DNA of 44,602 nucleotides from Oscillospiraceae bacterium (GTDB lineage Bacteria; Bacillota_A; Clostridia; Oscillospirales; Oscillospiraceae): positions 1-44,602 of the forward strand of contig JAFUES010000037.1 in NCBI GenBank assembly GCA_017470325.1. Direction: 5' to 3'. Of this stretch, positions 15,192-23,080 are shown piece after piece; the first letter of the stretch is position 1; each line of letters starts with the position of its first letter. Made by a program: the position numbers and the translations under genes. The notes below the pieces were generated by a model that searched no databases, was not told where the DNA came from, and worked only from the letters and a program-made list of their open reading frames with translations.

Positions 15192-15668
15192 TCAGTCTGT
15201 GCCCTCCAGCCTCAACAGCTTCTCTTTGTTCTCCAGTCCTCCGGCGTAGCCGGTGAGACTGCCGTCGGCGCCGACAACACGGTGGCAGGGAATGATCACC
15301 AAGATCGGGTTGCGCCCCACGACGCTTCCCACCGCCCGCGCCGAGCTCCCCAGCCGCGCAGCCAGCGCACCGTAGCTTTCCGCCTGACCGTAAGGGATCG
15401 TCAGCAGCTCCTGCCATACGCGCTGCTGAAAAGCCGTGCCTTTGGGTGACAGCGGCAGCTGGGCCGGATCGGGACGCTCCCCCGCAAAATAGCGGTCCAG
15501 CCAGAGCCGCGCCCGCCGCAGTACCGGCGTCTCCCGCTCCCGGCCCTCTCCGGCGAGGTGCTGCGCTTCGTATTTCTGCCCCGCGATCACCAGCGCGATC
15601 AGCGCGTCGTTCTCCGCAGCGATGGTCAGCGTCCCCAGCGGGGAAGCATAACGAATGTAGTCGTACAT
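15192..15668 (-). CDS. ogt: Methylated-DNA-[protein]-cysteine S-methyltransferase (Ogt)
   Basis: A 158-residue suicide methyltransferase that takes alkyl groups from O6-guanine and O4-thymine. It has an N-terminal domain (residues 1-70; SPLGTLTIAAENDALIAL) and the C-terminal domain with TIPYGQAESYGALA, VGRNPILVIIPCHRVV (acceptor Cys) and LTGYAGGLENKEKLL. ATG 15668 is preceded by AAGGAGAAG; the longer open frame upstream overlaps the Ada/AlkA gene. It starts 14 bases after the Ada/AlkA stop, so the two make an alkylation-repair operon inside the element. Confidence 0.92.
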   Translation of the reverse strand: MYDYIRYASPLGTLTIAAENDALIALVIAGQKYEAQHLAGEGRERETPVLRRARLWLDRYFAGERPDPAQLPLSPKGTAFQQRVWQELLTIPYGQAESYGALAARLGSSARAVGSVVGRNPILVIIPCHRVVGADGSLTGYAGGLENKEKLLRLEGTD

Positions 15669-15682
15669 GTTTATCTTCTCCT

Positions 15683-17083
15683 TTATATGTTCCACAGATT
15701 CATGACCGCATAGCTCCGCCAGGGCCGCCAGCCCTCTGCCAGCGTGGTCATCTCTTTTCGCGTGCGCGGCGCCAGGGCCGTTTTCACACCGTAGTCCGTG
15801 GATAAGAAAGCATCTGTGTCTCCCAGCACCCGCATGGCGATATAGTCCGCCGTCCACGGGCCGACCCCTTTGATTGCCAGCAGCTTATTCCGTGTGACCG
15901 CTTCGCCTTGTCGAAACAGTTCTGCCAATTCCAGGATGGCCTCGCCGCGACCACGGATCACGCCCAGCTCGCCCAAGGCTTCCGCGCCGGATTCCAGCAT
16001 CTCGCCCGAGACCGGAAAACTGTGCGTCAGTCCCTCAATCCCGGTTTCCATCGGTGTCCCCAAAGCCTGCACGATGCGTCCGGCCAGCGTGGTGGCGGCT
16101 TTCACCGTGATCTGCTGGCCCAGGATCGCGCGGACACAGGTTTCAAAGGCGTCGAAGCAGCCGGGCACACGCAACCCGCAGATCGGCAGCGTCTCATGGA
16201 TCTGCCGCATATCCTTCAGCGTATCAGCGATCGTCTGCGGCTCGCTGTCGGTGTCAAACAGACGGCGGATCTTTGCCAATACCTGCGGCAGAACACGGAG
16301 CAGGGAAGCCGAAACGGTGACCGCCAGCGTGTTCTTCGCTTCGTGCTGCCTGATCACGATCCATCCGGTATGATCCTTGATCCTCACCGTTCGGTAATAG
16401 GCGTCGTCCCGAACTGTCTCCACGCCTGGAATGGCGCGGGCATCGAGGAAGCGCAGCATCTCCTGCCAGCAATAGGGCGGACGGTAGCCGACCTCGACTG
16501 TAAAGCTGTCGGCGCTTTTTCTCTGCCCGGCAACCTGCTTGTGCACGGCGCTGGGCGTGAGCTTATACTCCCGCTCAAAGACGGTGTTAAAGCGCCGCAG
16601 GCTGCCAAAGCCCGAGGCCATCGCCACATCCAGAACCGAAAGCTGCGTATCCGTCAGCAGCTTCTTGGCCAGCAACAGGCGGCAGGTCTGCCGGTACTGG
16701 AGGGGCGTCACACGAAACTCCGCCTCAAAGACCCGACGTAGATGCCGATCCGTGCAGCCAAGCCGTGCCGCCAGTTGCGCCAGGCTCTCCTCATTGCCGC
16801 AGCTGGCCTCGATCTCTCTGGCCGCGGCTTTTGCCAAATCCGAGCTGGATTCCAGCGTTGAGCTGCCCGGCGCCAGCTCCGGCCTGCATTTCAGGCAGGG
16901 CCGGAAGCCCGCCGCCTCCGCCTCGGCAGCGGAGAGAAAGAACGTGCAGTTTTCCTCCTTTGGCGTCCTTACCCGGCAAACCGGGCGGCAATAGATCCCC
17001 GTGCTGCGGACACCCACAAAAAACTTCCCGTCAAAACGGCCGTCGTGGGAGCACAGGGCTCCGTAATATGTCTTCTGCTCCAT
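15683..17083 (-). CDS. Ada-type methyl sensor fused to AraC HTH and AlkA glycosylase
   Basis: A 466-residue three-part protein. Residues 1-75 are the Ada metal-binding domain, with the four zinc cysteines in GIYCRPVC and FRPCLKC; the first is the methylphosphotriester acceptor in Ada. Residues about 80-190 are an AraC-type helix-turn-helix pair (LAQLAARLGCTDRHLRRVF, VAMASGFGSLRRFN). Residues about 195-466 are an AlkA-like 3-methyladenine glycosylase with ILGQQITVKAA, the hairpin AIKGVGPWTADYIAMRVLG and the catalytic Asp in AFLSTDYGVK. Sensing by methyl transfer would activate transcription while the same chain excises damaged bases. It leads the operon with ogt. Ribosome site GGAAGG; a candidate -10, TATTAT, lies at about 17126. 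Confidence 0.9.
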   Translation of the reverse strand: MEQKTYYGALCSHDGRFDGKFFVGVRSTGIYCRPVCRVRTPKEENCTFFLSAAEAEAAGFRPCLKCRPELAPGSSTLESSSDLAKAAAREIEASCGNEESLAQLAARLGCTDRHLRRVFEAEFRVTPLQYRQTCRLLLAKKLLTDTQLSVLDVAMASGFGSLRRFNTVFEREYKLTPSAVHKQVAGQRKSADSFTVEVGYRPPYCWQEMLRFLDARAIPGVETVRDDAYYRTVRIKDHTGWIVIRQHEAKNTLAVTVSASLLRVLPQVLAKIRRLFDTDSEPQTIADTLKDMRQIHETLPICGLRVPGCFDAFETCVRAILGQQITVKAATTLAGRIVQALGTPMETGIEGLTHSFPVSGEMLESGAEALGELGVIRGRGEAILELAELFRQGEAVTRNKLLAIKGVGPWTADYIAMRVLGDTDAFLSTDYGVKTALAPRTRKEMTTLAEGWRPWRSYAVMNLWNI

Positions 17084-17187
17084 GTTCCTTCCCCATCGGT
17101 CTGTGTGTTTCCTCTGTGATTGTCATAATAGCACACTTCCATGAAAAAAGCTCGCCGTTTTCGGACATGTATTTTTTCGTATAGAAA

Positions 17188-17213
17188 AGCGGCGGGGATT
17201 TCTCCCCGCCGCT
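17188..17213 (-). terminator. Leftward terminator after tnpV
   Basis: Stem AGCGGCGGGG with CCCCGCCGCT and a six-base loop; on the minus strand it is followed by TTTTCTAT. It closes the mobilisation operon and insulates the cargo to its left. Confidence 0.8.
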
Positions 17214-17218
17214 GATAC

Positions 17219-17596
17219 TCATGTGTAGATCAATTCGTTGTTCACTACCTCCATCGCCCGATCCTGGATGTTGTTCATCCTCTGTACCCACAGCATTTGA
17301 TTCAGTGCCTTGAGTCGCTCAGTGACGCCCTCGCGGGCTGCCATCTGTTCGACCAGTCGGAAGAGCATATCCTCCGCCTGATCGTTCAGATCGGCCAGAT
17401 AGCTGTTCAACTTGCCGGTGCTCTGTAGCTCTGAATACAACGCTGTTTGATGTTGTCGGATATACCGCAAGTGACGCTGTCCCCATACGCCGATGGGTCG
17501 CATTTCTTCTGGTGGTACTGTCAGACATGGAAGATAGTAATCCCCGTGCAGTTCGTACCAAAGACCGTTCTTTTCGTCATAGATGTGTTTTTGCAT
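17219..17596 (-). CDS. TnpV-like transposon-encoded protein
   Basis: A 125-residue soluble protein matching TnpV, a small protein found in many Clostridial transposons and mobilizable elements. Typical parts are IYDEKNGLWYELHGDYYLPC at the N-terminus, RPIGVWGQRHLRYIRQH in the middle and a helical C-terminal half (LADLNDQAEDMLFRLVEQMA). Its function is not established. ATG 17596 follows an AAGGAAAG ribosome site and overlaps the preceding gene by 20 bases. It is the last gene of the leftward operon. Confidence 0.8.
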   Translation of the reverse strand: MQKHIYDEKNGLWYELHGDYYLPCLTVPPEEMRPIGVWGQRHLRYIRQHQTALYSELQSTGKLNSYLADLNDQAEDMLFRLVEQMAAREGVTERLKALNQMLWVQRMNNIQDRAMEVVNNELIYT

Positions 17597-17897
17597 GATT
17601 CTTGCTTTCCTTTCTTGTTTGTATTCCTGTTGCTTTTGCATTCTGACTTGCCTGCTGCCGTCGTTCCTTTGAATATGGTGCCGTCAAACGGATGCTGAAT
17701 CTGCCTTTCTCGATTTCAAATTCAAGTCCGCCCTGGCCGTCGTCGTCGGTCTGCCTGCACAGATCGGGATGTTCCGCCGCATATTTTGTCAGACGCTTCT
17801 TCAAATCCGTGTTGTGGGTGAGTATCTCGACGGTGCTGCTGTGTTCATCAAAGAAAATGCTGGTGGTTTTCTGCTTTTTGGTCAATCCTGTTATCAT
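17577..17897 (-). CDS. Conserved mobile-element accessory protein, function unknown
   Basis: A 106-residue protein that I associate with TnpV/MobV-type elements, but for which I know no function. It is mixed alpha/beta and basic at the C-terminus (RKESKNHAKTHL). Recognisable stretches are LTKKQKTTSIFFDEHSST, THNTDLKKRLTKYAAEHPDL, and GGLEFEIEKGRFSIRLTAPY. ATG 17897 has AAAGGAG before it; a longer open frame upstream has no ribosome site. It overlaps tnpV by 20 bases, which implies translational coupling. Confidence 0.7.
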   Translation of the reverse strand: MITGLTKKQKTTSIFFDEHSSTVEILTHNTDLKKRLTKYAAEHPDLCRQTDDDGQGGLEFEIEKGRFSIRLTAPYSKERRQQASQNAKATGIQTRKESKNHAKTHL

Positions 17898-18124
17898 GTA
17901 ACTCCTTTCTCTGGAAATATGTGTTTTTCGGGCAGTTTTCTCCGGCTTAAGAGCCGGAAAAATAGCCCTGTTTTTGATTGGGAGCTCCCGGAATGATGCT
18001 CTGTTCAATTTGGATGCTCCCATTGGTAAAACCTCAAAAAATTCAGGTCAAGACGGTTTTACGGGTCGGATCAAAAAAGATCGCCCTTCGGTCATACTGT
18101 GGCAGGGCAAAAATGTCCGCCCTC
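17898..18124. other. Non-coding gap with hairpins after the relaxase gene
   Basis: This 227-base gap holds a hairpin around TCCGGCT-TAAG-AGCCGGA (17941-17958) whose stem extends outward to GGGC/GCCC, and a second inverted repeat, GTAAAACC (18026-18033) with GGTTTTAC (18055-18062). They may attenuate transcription between the relaxase and the downstream genes. I find no supported gene. Confidence 0.4.
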
Positions 18125-19423
18125 TCATCTTGCACCGATCTCATGCCGCTTGTTCCGCTGTTTGCGAAGCTGACGCTCCGCCTCCTCACGTTCCAGAATT
18201 GCTTTTGCCTGAGATTCAATATAGTCTTTCCCGAAGCCGCGCCAGATGGCGTTATATTTGGTAGACACAGAATCTCTATCTTTTACCAGTTCCTGAATAC
18301 GGTTATGCATGGACTCAACCTTATCGACCTCTATCCCGTACCTGCGTTGCAGGTTTTCGTGCTCATATTTCAGATCGACATACTTGCTATACAGTGCTCG
18401 CAATTCCGCAATCAGCTTTCTAAATAGTGGTTTGACTTTCCGCTCACGAAAAGATTTGGCCGACTCCAGCAAATCCGGCTGCGGTAGAACCTGATCAACA
18501 TCTGCAATGTGATCTCTGGCGAAGTCCACAACCTTTTCCATTTTGGGTACGACTCGATCAATCTGCTTTTGGGCTGCAGCCGCTTCTTTTTTTGCCTTTT
18601 CCGTATTCTTCTCAACCTCGCCCAGCTCATCGAGCATTTCGTTTTTCACAGCCTCGATATCTGCCAGCATCTCACGTTCTTTCTTGACCTTGAACTCCGT
18701 GACAGAGAGATGTTGGGCGGTGCTACCGCGCTCCCCGCGCTCGAAGTCCTCGAATCCGGCGTCCCGCATATGCTCGAAAAACCGGTCTTGCAGCAGGCTG
18801 TAGGATTTGATAATCTGTGTGTGACCGTTCTCGTCTGAGATCTTCGGAGAAGCCCATTTCTTGGAGTGGCTGATCTGGTGGACAACCTCCTTGACTGTTC
18901 CCACCAGCGCGGGATCTTTGCAGCGTTTCGACCAGAGGATCTCCTTTTCTACCACGGGCAGCGCAACAACGTGCATATGGTAATGATAGACCGGATGGCC
19001 TAACTGCTCTGTCAGCGCGGTATTCAGCTCATCTGCGTGCATGACGGCGGAAACAATGTTCTCCGGGCCGTACTCCTTCTGGGCGAAGCGGAACACCTCT
19101 TCATAAAACCGGCAGGCATATTCGTAGCCGCCGCGTTCCTCGAAATAGGCCGTGTTCACATCGAAGATCATTTCATCGAATACCTTCGCGTCTTTCTTCA
19201 AGCCCCGCAAGGAGATGCTGCCATCCTCCACCAGCCTGTCCAGGTGGGCATTGTAGGTCAGATCGTTGCAGCTTTGGTAATGGACATTCATGGGCGTCCG
19301 GGACAGATCGACATTCATATTTTCGTAGCTCTCGTTCTTACGCTCGATATGGCGCTCGGATTTCCCGACGCTCGCCTTTGTGTGCTGCTCGACGCGGGCC
19401 ACACTGTAATTTTTATCATTCAT
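18125..19423 (-). CDS. MobV-family relaxase (Mob/Pre)
   Basis: A 432-residue relaxase that should nick the transfer origin and lead the strand into a recipient through a helper conjugation machine. Residues 1-220 are the Mob/Pre domain, with motif III as MHADE (His129) and the metal-binding histidines in YHYHMH (147, 149, 151). The C-terminal half is coiled coil (about 240-350; AVKNEMLDELGEVEKNTEKA) with a basic tail (RKQRNKRHE). The length is usual for MobV. A candidate oriT lies just upstream. Next gene upstream is the RepA-like ATPase, 485 bases away. Confidence 0.9.
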   Translation of the reverse strand: MNDKNYSVARVEQHTKASVGKSERHIERKNESYENMNVDLSRTPMNVHYQSCNDLTYNAHLDRLVEDGSISLRGLKKDAKVFDEMIFDVNTAYFEERGGYEYACRFYEEVFRFAQKEYGPENIVSAVMHADELNTALTEQLGHPVYHYHMHVVALPVVEKEILWSKRCKDPALVGTVKEVVHQISHSKKWASPKISDENGHTQIIKSYSLLQDRFFEHMRDAGFEDFERGERGSTAQHLSVTEFKVKKEREMLADIEAVKNEMLDELGEVEKNTEKAKKEAAAAQKQIDRVVPKMEKVVDFARDHIADVDQVLPQPDLLESAKSFRERKVKPLFRKLIAELRALYSKYVDLKYEHENLQRRYGIEVDKVESMHNRIQELVKDRDSVSTKYNAIWRGFGKDYIESQAKAILEREEAERQLRKQRNKRHEIGAR

Positions 19424-19908
19424 TCGTTTTCACTTCCTTTCCTTTCGACGGTGGGGCAGGACGCGGTTACACAACTTTTGCAAAGTGTGTAACCCACTAT
19501 GACACTTTCATCCCCGGAGGGCTGCAAAGTGCCGTGGGCTCTCCGAGGGGGCTGCCGGAAGCATCTTCTCGCTGCCGCGTTCCGATGCTCCCGGAGGGGC
19601 GCTGCCCCTGCTATCTGCGGATAGCTCCCCGGCAGGGAGCGCCCTTTGGAAAGGGCTCCCTGCACCCCGCCTAAACTTCACTCGCCGTTGGGCAGGAGGG
19701 GAAAGCAATCTCTTTCCCCTCCGCTGCGCGAGTGTTTTCCGTGAGAAAAGCTCAAGGGGTTCGGGTTGTATTTCCTTGCGGAAATCTCCACCCGCAAGTA
19801 TGCCCCCTTGACCTTTCCTCCGCTCCCTGTGACGATCCGTGTCGATGGTGACGGTGTTTTTGATACCGCACCCGCTGCCGAAAACATCGTCACGACCGTC
19901 ACACATCG
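19424..19908. other. Structured non-coding region, candidate oriT and origin
   Basis: A 485-base gap upstream of the relaxase gene. It holds an inverted repeat GGTTACAC/GTGTAACC at 19465-19494, then hairpins GGGGC-GCT-GCCCC (about 19597), CTATC-TGCG-GATAG (about 19611), a near-perfect stem at 19633-19662, and GGAGGGGAAAG with CTTTCCCCTCC at 19695-19722 nested inside CACTCGC/GCGAGTG. Such density suggests oriT plus a single-strand or double-strand origin. The frames that are open here look like chance. Confidence 0.5.
19465..19494 (-). other. Candidate oriT inverted repeat
   Basis: GGTTACAC and GTGTAACC, with further partial pairing inward, around a short loop. It lies 42 bases upstream of the MobV relaxase start, the usual place for the nic-site hairpin of this relaxase family. 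The nick position is not assigned. Confidence 0.5.
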
Positions 19909-20868
19909 TCACGCGCTCTCCGGCTCATACCGCAAAACGATCTTTCGCCCATCATGTGTCCTACTGTTCCAGTAGCGAATTCCATGCTCACGATATAAGC
20001 GCCCGGTGTTGACATTCAGCTTCATGGTCAACGCATTTGCTTTCATATCTACCGAAAGCGCCTCGACCAGCTCTGTCGGGCTCCCGGACCATTCCGGCAT
20101 TTCCGCATTTACGAGCGTGGCAACAGCATCCAAGATCGCTTCCGGCGGCGCTTTCCATAGCTCGGTTTCACATCGCTCCATCTCCCAGCACAGTTTTTCT
20201 TCGTTCCGAAAAAGATGAAGCCTCTGATCCTGCTGATCCCTGCCGGAGATGTCAAGCGTGGCCTCGTTGGCAGTACGCTTCGGTTTTTGCAGAAGAAACG
20301 CGCCGTCCGCCGCGCCGAGCAGTCCGTTCGTGCCGGAGATCATATCGAACACATCATCCGCTTTTTGTTTGCGCGTGTGATGCACCAGAATCAGGCACAG
20401 GCCGCGGCAATCGGCGAAGCTTTTCAGCCGGGTGATAATGTCGTAATCGCTCGCATAACTGTACGCCTCACCGCCGATCTCCCTCACCTTTTGCAGCGTG
20501 TCGATGATAATAAGCCTGGTATCCGGGTGCTCCCGGACGAAACGCTCCAGCTGCTCGTCCAATCCTTTTCCGAGCTGACGCGCGTGTGTGGCAAAATAGA
20601 GCTGATCCGCGATTTCCATATTGAACATCTGATACATCCGGCTCTGCAGGCGCTGGTTGTCGTCCTCCAGCGCCATATACAAAACCGTTCCTTTTCTTAC
20701 CGGGTAATTCCAGAGCGGCGTCCCTGTACTGACATGATAGGCGAGCTGTGCGACCAGGAAGCTCTTTCCCAACTTCGGCGCGCCGACCAGAAGATAGGTC
20801 CCTGGATAGAGCAGGCCGTCGATTAACGGCGGCTTGCTCTCATACGCGGTTTCATACAGCTCTCTCAT
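19909..20868 (-). CDS. RepA-like AAA ATPase (AAA_25), downstream part of an interrupted gene
   Basis: A 319-residue P-loop ATPase of the RepA/AAA_25 type found in mobilizable elements, where it is thought to act as a replicative helicase. Walker A is GAPKLGKS (29-36), Walker B is RLIIIDTL, and the sensor region is LILVHHTRK. The ATG at 20866-20868 has no ribosome site. The same frame continues upstream past a TAG codon (20899-20901) to a well-supported ATG at 21030, so this is probably the major part of a 373-codon gene broken by an amber codon. It may still be made by reinitiation, readthrough or not at all. Confidence 0.75.
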   Translation of the reverse strand: MRELYETAYESKPPLIDGLLYPGTYLLVGAPKLGKSFLVAQLAYHVSTGTPLWNYPVRKGTVLYMALEDDNQRLQSRMYQMFNMEIADQLYFATHARQLGKGLDEQLERFVREHPDTRLIIIDTLQKVREIGGEAYSYASDYDIITRLKSFADCRGLCLILVHHTRKQKADDVFDMISGTNGLLGAADGAFLLQKPKRTANEATLDISGRDQQDQRLHLFRNEEKLCWEMERCETELWKAPPEAILDAVATLVNAEMPEWSGSPTELVEALSVDMKANALTMKLNVNTGRLYREHGIRYWNSRTHDGRKIVLRYEPESA

Positions 20869-20898
20869 GGATACCGTTGCCAGGTACGATGGATCGTT

Positions 20899-21030
20899 CT
20901 ATTGGCGAAAAATCCTGTTGTATTCTTCGAGAGAATCTGCTAAACTGTCTACACAGAGGTTTTGATTCGGCTGTCCTGCATCTGCGCCAACAGATGTGTT
21001 GAGGGCAGTCGTTTCTTTTTTATCTGTCAT
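20899..21030 (-). pseudogene. N-terminal fragment of the RepA-like gene, ending at an amber codon
   Basis: ATG at 21030-21028 overlaps the MobC-like stop as ATGA and has AAGGAGGA seven bases before it. It opens a frame of 43 codons ending EEYNRIFRQ at TAG. After the TAG the same frame runs NDPSYLATVS into MRELYETAYE of the ATPase with no shift. The N-terminal piece is hydrophilic and has no domain of its own. A nonsense mutation is the simplest explanation; a sequencing error or suppressed stop would also fit. Confidence 0.7.
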
Positions 21031-21359
21031 CGTCGTTCCTCCTTCATTCCGTCAAGGGTCCGGGTGATCAGCTCGATATTATCCAGCAGCTCGTCCCGGA
21101 GTTCGCCAGCCGCCTCAATGCGTTTGAGTTCGTCGAGAACGGCGGCAAGCTGGTTCCGCAGCGCCTTATACACCCTCGGATTGCCCTGCACCACGATTTC
21201 CCGGTTGAGACACCGGCGATAGCAGTATTCCTGTTTAGGCAGGCCCGACAGTGCAACCGCGATGTTGATCTGCTCGTTTTCTTCGGGAGACACCCGAAAT
21301 CCTACGGTGATGTTCCTCCAACGGTTGTGTTCATCTCTGTTTTTGGCTGACATTTTCAT
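21027..21359 (-). CDS. MobC-like mobilisation accessory protein
   Basis: A 110-residue basic protein with an N-terminal ribbon-helix-helix-like segment (RWRNITVGFRVSPEENEQIN, ALSGLPKQEYCYRRC) and a helical C-terminus (NQLAAVLDELKRIEAAGELR). It matches the small DNA-binding mobilisation proteins that join the relaxosome at oriT in Clostridial elements. It overlaps the integrase stop by ATGA and the RepA-like start by ATGA, so the three are coupled. GAAAGGAG precedes the ATG. Confidence 0.75.
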   Translation of the reverse strand: MKMSAKNRDEHNRWRNITVGFRVSPEENEQINIAVALSGLPKQEYCYRRCLNREIVVQGNPRVYKALRNQLAAVLDELKRIEAAGELRDELLDNIELITRTLDGMKEERR

Positions 21360-22429
21360 GCGCTCCTTTCTTCGTTCAGCTTGTTTGCCATCTCTTTCTG
21401 CACGGTCGGAAACATGTGGGCGTAACGGAACGTGATATCCACGCTCTCATGCCCGACCCGATTCCCGATTGCGACTGCCGAATATCCCATGTTGATCAAA
21501 AGGGAAACGTGGCTGTGGCGGAGATCATGGATTCGGATCTTCTTCACGCCGCTCTGCTTGCAGCCGTACTCCATCCCCCTCGACAGTTGATGTTTTGACA
21601 GAGGAAAGACTCTCGCGTCTTCCGGCAGGCTGTAGAACTGCTTGAAATAATCCTGAATTTCATCACACAGGAAATCCGGGATCACGATCGTCCGGATGCT
21701 CTTTTTTGTCTTTGGGGGCGTGATCACATCCTCGCCCTTGATCCGTTGATACGATTTATTGATCCGCAGCGTCTTTTCCTTGAAGTTGAAGTCTGCCGCT
21801 GTCAGCGCCAGCAGTTCGCCCTCACGAATACCACACCAGTACAGGATCTCAAAAGCGTAGTACAGCATGGGCTTGTCCATCATCGCGTCGATGAACAGCA
21901 GAAATTCCTCCTTCGTCCAGAAAAGCATCTCATCGCTCTCTTTCTCTCCCATGACCCCGGCCTTTCGGACGGGATTCTCATGCAGACCATAGAATCGTAC
22001 TGCATGATTGAAGATGGCGCTGAGCTGATTATTGATGTTTTTCAGATACGTCGGAGAATACGGCTGCCCGGTTTTGTCCTTCTGCTTCAGCATCTGATTC
22101 TGCCAGGTCAGCACGTCTCGCGGCGTGATCTCCGACAGCTTTCGCTTCTTGAAATAGGGCAGGATTTTGCTTTCGATCACGGATTCCTTGCTGAGCCAGG
22201 TGTTCAGTCGGATTTTCGGCTTGATGTCCTGTTCATAGAGCTTCACAAAGCTCTCGAAACTCATATCCGGATCTGCCCGCTTTGTCCGCAAAAACTCTCG
22301 CTCCCATTCCTGGGCCTCTCGCTTCGTGCTGAAGCCGCGCTTAAGTTTCTGCTGTCGCTCACCGGTCCAGTCGGTGTAGCGGAATTGCACATACCATGTG
22401 CCGTTTTTCTTGTCTTTGAATGCTGCCAT
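21356..22429 (-). CDS. int: Tyrosine integrase
   Basis: A 357-residue site-specific recombinase. Residues 1-55 are the arm-binding domain (NGTWYVQFRYTDWTGERQQK), 58-150 the SAM-like core-binding domain, and 165-357 the catalytic domain with Arg202 (CGIREGELL), HDLRHSH (His301, Arg304), GHESVDITFRYAH (His327, nucleophile Tyr336). ATG 22429 lies seven bases after GGAGG; an in-frame TTG at 22435 overlaps the stop of the small HTH gene. It is expected to recombine the ATTCCCACTC sites at the guaA 3' end. The heptamer GCTATCA near both ends is the candidate arm site. Confidence 0.93.
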   Translation of the reverse strand: MAAFKDKKNGTWYVQFRYTDWTGERQQKLKRGFSTKREAQEWEREFLRTKRADPDMSFESFVKLYEQDIKPKIRLNTWLSKESVIESKILPYFKKRKLSEITPRDVLTWQNQMLKQKDKTGQPYSPTYLKNINNQLSAIFNHAVRFYGLHENPVRKAGVMGEKESDEMLFWTKEEFLLFIDAMMDKPMLYYAFEILYWCGIREGELLALTAADFNFKEKTLRINKSYQRIKGEDVITPPKTKKSIRTIVIPDFLCDEIQDYFKQFYSLPEDARVFPLSKHQLSRGMEYGCKQSGVKKIRIHDLRHSHVSLLINMGYSAVAIGNRVGHESVDITFRYAHMFPTVQKEMANKLNEERSA

Positions 22430-22431
22430 GA

Positions 22432-22635
22432 TCAATCCTCCTTCCTTTTCTGGGTAGCATACAGGTGTTCGTGGAAAAACCTTCGGTCGATGCGACCGTT
22501 GATGACGATGCAGCCGGCTGCCTTGAGTTCCTTATTCAGCTCCCGGATCAGCTTATAAGCATAGGAATTGGAAACGCCCAGCTCGGCCGCAACCTCATCG
22601 ACCTTCATAAAAATCTGTTCGGATATAAAAATCAC
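22432..22635 (-). CDS. Small HTH protein, probable excisionase
   Basis: A protein of up to 67 residues with a single helix-turn-helix (VDEVAAELGVSNSYAYKLIR) followed by a basic tail, at the position of an excisionase: directly before int and overlapping its upstream TTG. The start is unclear. GTG 22635 overlaps the ribosome site GGGAGGTG; an ATA at 22626 has ideal spacing but would be a rare start; ATG 22608 has no ribosome site. The direction factor role is inferred from size and place. Confidence 0.65.
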   Translation of the reverse strand: MIFISEQIFMKVDEVAAELGVSNSYAYKLIRELNKELKAAGCIVINGRIDRRFFHEHLYATQKRKED

Positions 22636-22952
22636 CTCCCTTCCTTGCCCTCAAAAGTGAAAGCAGTTATTTTATTACGAAAATTTGATTCGCCGCTCTA
22701 TCCGAAACCAGTTTCCTGACAGGCAACCCTATGCGGCGCTGTGTCGTCGCGTCAGATCAAGCTTCGTATCTTTCGCTTCCGCGTAAACGCGAAAGCTCAA
22801 TCACTCCGCTGATCTTCCTTTTCACGCGGAATCACGGATTTCGCGTGATTGGGAATAACGCGCGCTCCTTCCCTGTGCGGGAGATCATGGCGGTATATCT
22901 CTGGTCGGACGGTCATTCAATTTTACTAAGCATTTTAGTTTAGCTCGCAGTA
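22636..22952 (-). other. Long leader of the int operon
   Basis: About 310 transcribed bases lie between the leftward promoter and the small HTH gene. They contain inverted segments such as TTTCGC...GCGAAA (about 22769-22795) and repeated CGCG-rich pieces with GATTTCGCGTGATT-like patterns. No open frame with a ribosome site stands out. Its role is unknown; attenuation or an antisense target is possible. Confidence 0.35.
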
Positions 22953-23044
22953 ATTATACTAAACAAATACAGTTAAGTCAAGAAGAAAAACTAAACGAAT
23001 TTATTTAATTATTCCTTGACAACACTAAACATATTTGCTAAAAT
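22925..23044. promoter_or_regulatory. Divergent promoters with repeated CTAAAC operators
   Basis: Leftward promoter: TTGACT (22981-22976), 17 bp, TATAAT (22958-22953). Rightward promoter: TTGACA (23016-23021), 17 bp, TAAAAT (23039-23044). CTAAAC or its complement occurs at 22938, 22959, 22991 and 23025, at roughly three-turn spacing among the last three, with one copy inside each promoter spacer. ACTAA-GCATT-TTAGT at 22925-22939 is a dyad downstream of the leftward start. This is a repressor-controlled switch between the XRE gene and the int/mob operon. Confidence 0.75.
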
Positions 23045-23080
23045 GCTCTTGACACTATAAGAAGACAGGAGTTTTCTGCT

